In this document: piece by piece, positions 6,226 to 7,766 of the stretch
Layout: every line of letters starts with the position of its first letter
How positions within the stretch are numbered: the first letter of the stretch is position 1
Assembly: GCA_903927415.1 (NCBI GenBank)
Contig: CAIYMZ010000078.1
Coordinates: 1-7,766, forward strand
Source of the DNA: an uncultured Alphaproteobacteria bacterium
GTDB lineage: Bacteria; Pseudomonadota; Alphaproteobacteria; Rickettsiales; UBA1997
Length of the DNA: 7,766 nt
Direction of reading: 5' to 3'
Made by a program: the position numbers and the translations under genes
Notes under the pieces: generated by a model
Database searches by the model: none
Told to the model about the DNA's origin: nothing
What the model saw: the letters and a program-made list of their open reading frames with translations, nothing else

Positions 6226-7766
6226 ACCGGATCAACATCGATCCTAACTCGCACCGACTTAGGAATTTCAAGGCCTCGCAGCACATCAGAAATTAATTTT
6301 TGTAAGTTTACTTTTTTTGCCACTTTCAAGTGCACCAAAAAATGGTGGCGATTTTTTAACCGTTGAAGTGGCGCTGGCGCAGGTCCGAAGAGCTCTACTT
6401 TTTCATCGGCAGGAAAATTTTGGATTAATTTTTTAGCAAAGTTTCTGGCGTCAGCTTCGGCAAAAGAACTTATTTCAAATTTCGCAAACCTTGCGAATGG
6501 CGGCAAATTCAGGGCTTGGCGGTTTTTAATTTCGAATTCGTAAAAACTTTTTTTGTCATCCTGAAGAATTTTTTCGAAAATAAAATTTTGCGGATTGTGA
6601 GTTTGAATCAAAATTTTTCCGACAATTTCGCGACGTCCCGCACGACCAATTACCTGCGTTAAAATCTGAAAAGTTTTTTCCAAAGCACGAAGTTCAGATG
6701 AGTAGAGCAGCCCATCAGCGTCAACGATTCCGACCAAAGTTAAATCAGGAAAATCGTGACCTTTAGCAATCATTTGTGTGCCGATAATTATGTCGATTTC
6801 GCGAGCTAAAATTTTCTTCACCAGTTTGTCGACGTCAGAAAAATTCGTGACATTGTCGGAGGTAACAAGTGCGATTCGCGCTTCGGGAAATAAATTTTTT
6901 ACTTCTTCTTCAATCTTTTCCACGCCTACTCCCACCGAGATTAACGCATCTTTCTCACCACAAAATTTGCACGCAGGATTTAAATTTTCTTGATGTCCGC
7001 AATGGTGACAAATTAATTTTTTTCGTGATTTGTGCAGCACTAAATGGAAGTCGCAATCTGCACATTCATATTTTTTTCCGCATGCCTTGCAAAGCGTGAC
7101 TGGCGCATATCCGCGGCGATTTAAAAAAAGTAAAGTTTGTTTTTTATTGGCAAAATTCTTGGCTATTTCTGCGCGTAATTTTTGCGACAAAAAATTTCCC
7201 GAATCCAATTTTTCGCGACGCAAATCAACCAATTCAATTTCATTTTTCTGCCCAAATTTTTGTGATAAAATAAAATGCTGATACTTGCCTGAAATGGCAT
7301 TGGAGTAAGTCTCGAGCGCTGGCGTCGCCGAAGATAAAATCACCGGAAAATTTTCCGCTTTCGCTTTCACAATCGCCATGTCGCGCGCGTGAAAATTAAA
7401 AACATCTTCTTGTTTGAAAGAGGAATCATGTTCTTCGTCAATGACGATTAATTGCAGATTTTTGAATGGTAACAACAGCGCTGAACGCGCGCCGATTAAG
7501 ACGCGAACCGATCCGTCAACCACGCCGTAAAAAATTTCGCGTTTTTCTTTTTTGGAAATTTTGGAGTGCCACAAAGCTGGTGTAAAACCGAATTGCTCTT
7601 CGAAGCGGAGTAGGAGTTGGCTTGTTAGAGCGATCTCGGGGAGGAGGATTAGGATTTGGGAATCGTTGCCATGGACCCCGCAACAAGTGCGGGGTGACAA
7701 AGTTGTAGTGCGGGGTGACAAAGTTGTAGTGCGGGGTGACAAAGTTGTAGTGCGGGGTGACAAAGC
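6222..7766 (-). CDS. priA: Primosomal protein N' (PriA replication restart helicase), 5'-partial, repeat-bearing
   Basis: This is the C-terminal two-thirds of PriA, the superfamily 2 helicase that reloads the replisome at stalled forks. In the window about 514 codons are seen; full proteins are about 650-730. Visible features, numbered from the TTG at 7763, are LLPEIALTSQ (40-49), GARSALLLPF, the DEEH box (109-112), SATPALE, the eight zinc cysteines (225, 228, 234, 237, 252, 255, 265, 268), GTQMIAKGHDFPD, QVIGRAGR (370-377) and the terminal RIDVDPV. Residues before about 33 are not PriA-like. They come from an in-frame repeat that encodes SPRTTTL units, so the family match begins just after where Walker A should be. 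The frame stays open to the edge, so the 3'-DNA-binding domain and Walker A may lie outside, or the gene may be disrupted. The TTG in the repeat is not a credible start. Confidence 0.93.
   Translation of the reverse strand, partial: ALSPRTTTLSPRTTTLSPRTTTLSPRTCCGVHGNDSQILILLPEIALTSQLLLRFEEQFGFTPALWHSKISKKEKREIFYGVVDGSVRVLIGARSALLLPFKNLQLIVIDEEHDSSFKQEDVFNFHARDMAIVKAKAENFPVILSSATPALETYSNAISGKYQHFILSQKFGQKNEIELVDLRREKLDSGNFLSQKLRAEIAKNFANKKQTLLFLNRRGYAPVTLCKACGKKYECADCDFHLVLHKSRKKLICHHCGHQENLNPACKFCGEKDALISVGVGVEKIEEEVKNLFPEARIALVTSDNVTNFSDVDKLVKKILAREIDIIIGTQMIAKGHDFPDLTLVGIVDADGLLYSSELRALEKTFQILTQVIGRAGRREIVGKILIQTHNPQNFIFEKILQDDKKSFYEFEIKNRQALNLPPFARFAKFEISSFAEADARNFAKKLIQNFPADEKVELFGPAPAPLQRLKNRHHFLVHLKVAKKVNLQKLISDVLRGLEIPKSVRVRIDVDPV
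7675..7695. repeat. Palindromic element within priA (8-bp stem, 5-nt loop)
   Basis: ACCCCGCA at 7675-7682 is the exact reverse complement of TGCGGGGT at 7688-7695, with ACAAG between. It is much richer in G and C than the surrounding gene. It is read in frame by priA as part of SPRTCCGVHG. Its right arm is the seed of the 21-bp tandem repeat that follows. A short GC-rich palindrome embedded in frame in a housekeeping gene resembles the Rickettsia palindromic elements in behaviour; sequence kinship is not shown. Confidence 0.75.
7687..7766. repeat. 21-bp tandem repeat, about 3.8 units, in frame in priA and continuing off the edge
   Basis: Units run 7687-7707, 7708-7728 and 7729-7749, all identical, followed by a partial unit 7750-7765. 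The last base in the window (7766, C) departs from the unit. Each unit contains TGCGGGGTGACAAAG and encodes the seven residues SPRTTTL on the minus strand. A unit of seven codons keeps the frame open. Perfect identity suggests recent expansion by slippage. Confidence 0.9.

Noticed and set aside
6778..7281. Three overlapping plus-strand open frames antisense to priA
   Set aside because: They are short, overlap one another and cover the conserved zinc-binding region of priA. They have no recognisable domain or start signal.
7761..7763. TTG at 7763 as the real start of priA
   Set aside because: It lies inside a repeat unit that recurs every 21 bp, the frame stays open beyond it, and the normal PriA N-terminal domains and Walker A would be missing.
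7687..7766. Possible CRISPR array
   Set aside because: The 21-bp units are contiguous with no unique spacers and are read in frame as part of priA, so this is a tandem repeat.

Overview
The window looks like chromosomal DNA of an AT-rich, lysine-rich alphaproteobacterium. The evidence is a homoserine kinase of the choline-kinase-like type, a Fur paralogue with an HHDH metal motif and no CxxC pairs, and a palindromic repeat placed in frame inside a housekeeping gene. That last trait is best known from Rickettsiales. A host-associated lineage (Rickettsiales- or Holosporales-like) is an inference. Retention of thrB and guaB argues against the most reduced Rickettsia.

Layout. (1) Positions 1-119 hold two identical 37-nt copies, 82 bp apart, of what looks like the 3' end of a tRNA (T-arm, acceptor strand, CCA). 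(2) Positions 137-3084 hold a tightly packed minus-strand cluster, read fur -> unknown HExxH metalloprotease-like gene -> thrB -> pgeF. Gaps are 5 and 31 bp, followed by a 4-bp ATGA overlap. (3) A divergent intergenic region near 3085-3180 carries a probable guaB promoter and a perfect 10+10 bp inverted repeat. (4) guaB (IMP dehydrogenase) lies at 3181-4668 on the plus strand. (5) A hipBA toxin-antitoxin operon at 4757-6225 is preceded by two copies of the palindrome TTACCGNNCGGTAA, probably HipB operators. (6) priA (replication restart helicase) is convergent at 6222-7766, with stop codons overlapping those of hipA. It runs off the right edge, and its 5' part in the window is an in-frame palindrome plus a 21-bp tandem repeat.

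How the genes relate. The minus cluster combines metal-responsive regulation, a possible peptidase, threonine synthesis and peptidoglycan quality control. This looks like co-transcription more than one pathway. guaB commits IMP to guanine nucleotide synthesis. HipBA is a self-regulated module of the HipA kinase family inserted between two housekeeping genes. No complete new multi-gene system is evident. The least explained items are the metalloprotease-like protein, the repeat-bearing PriA, and the tRNA-end duplication.
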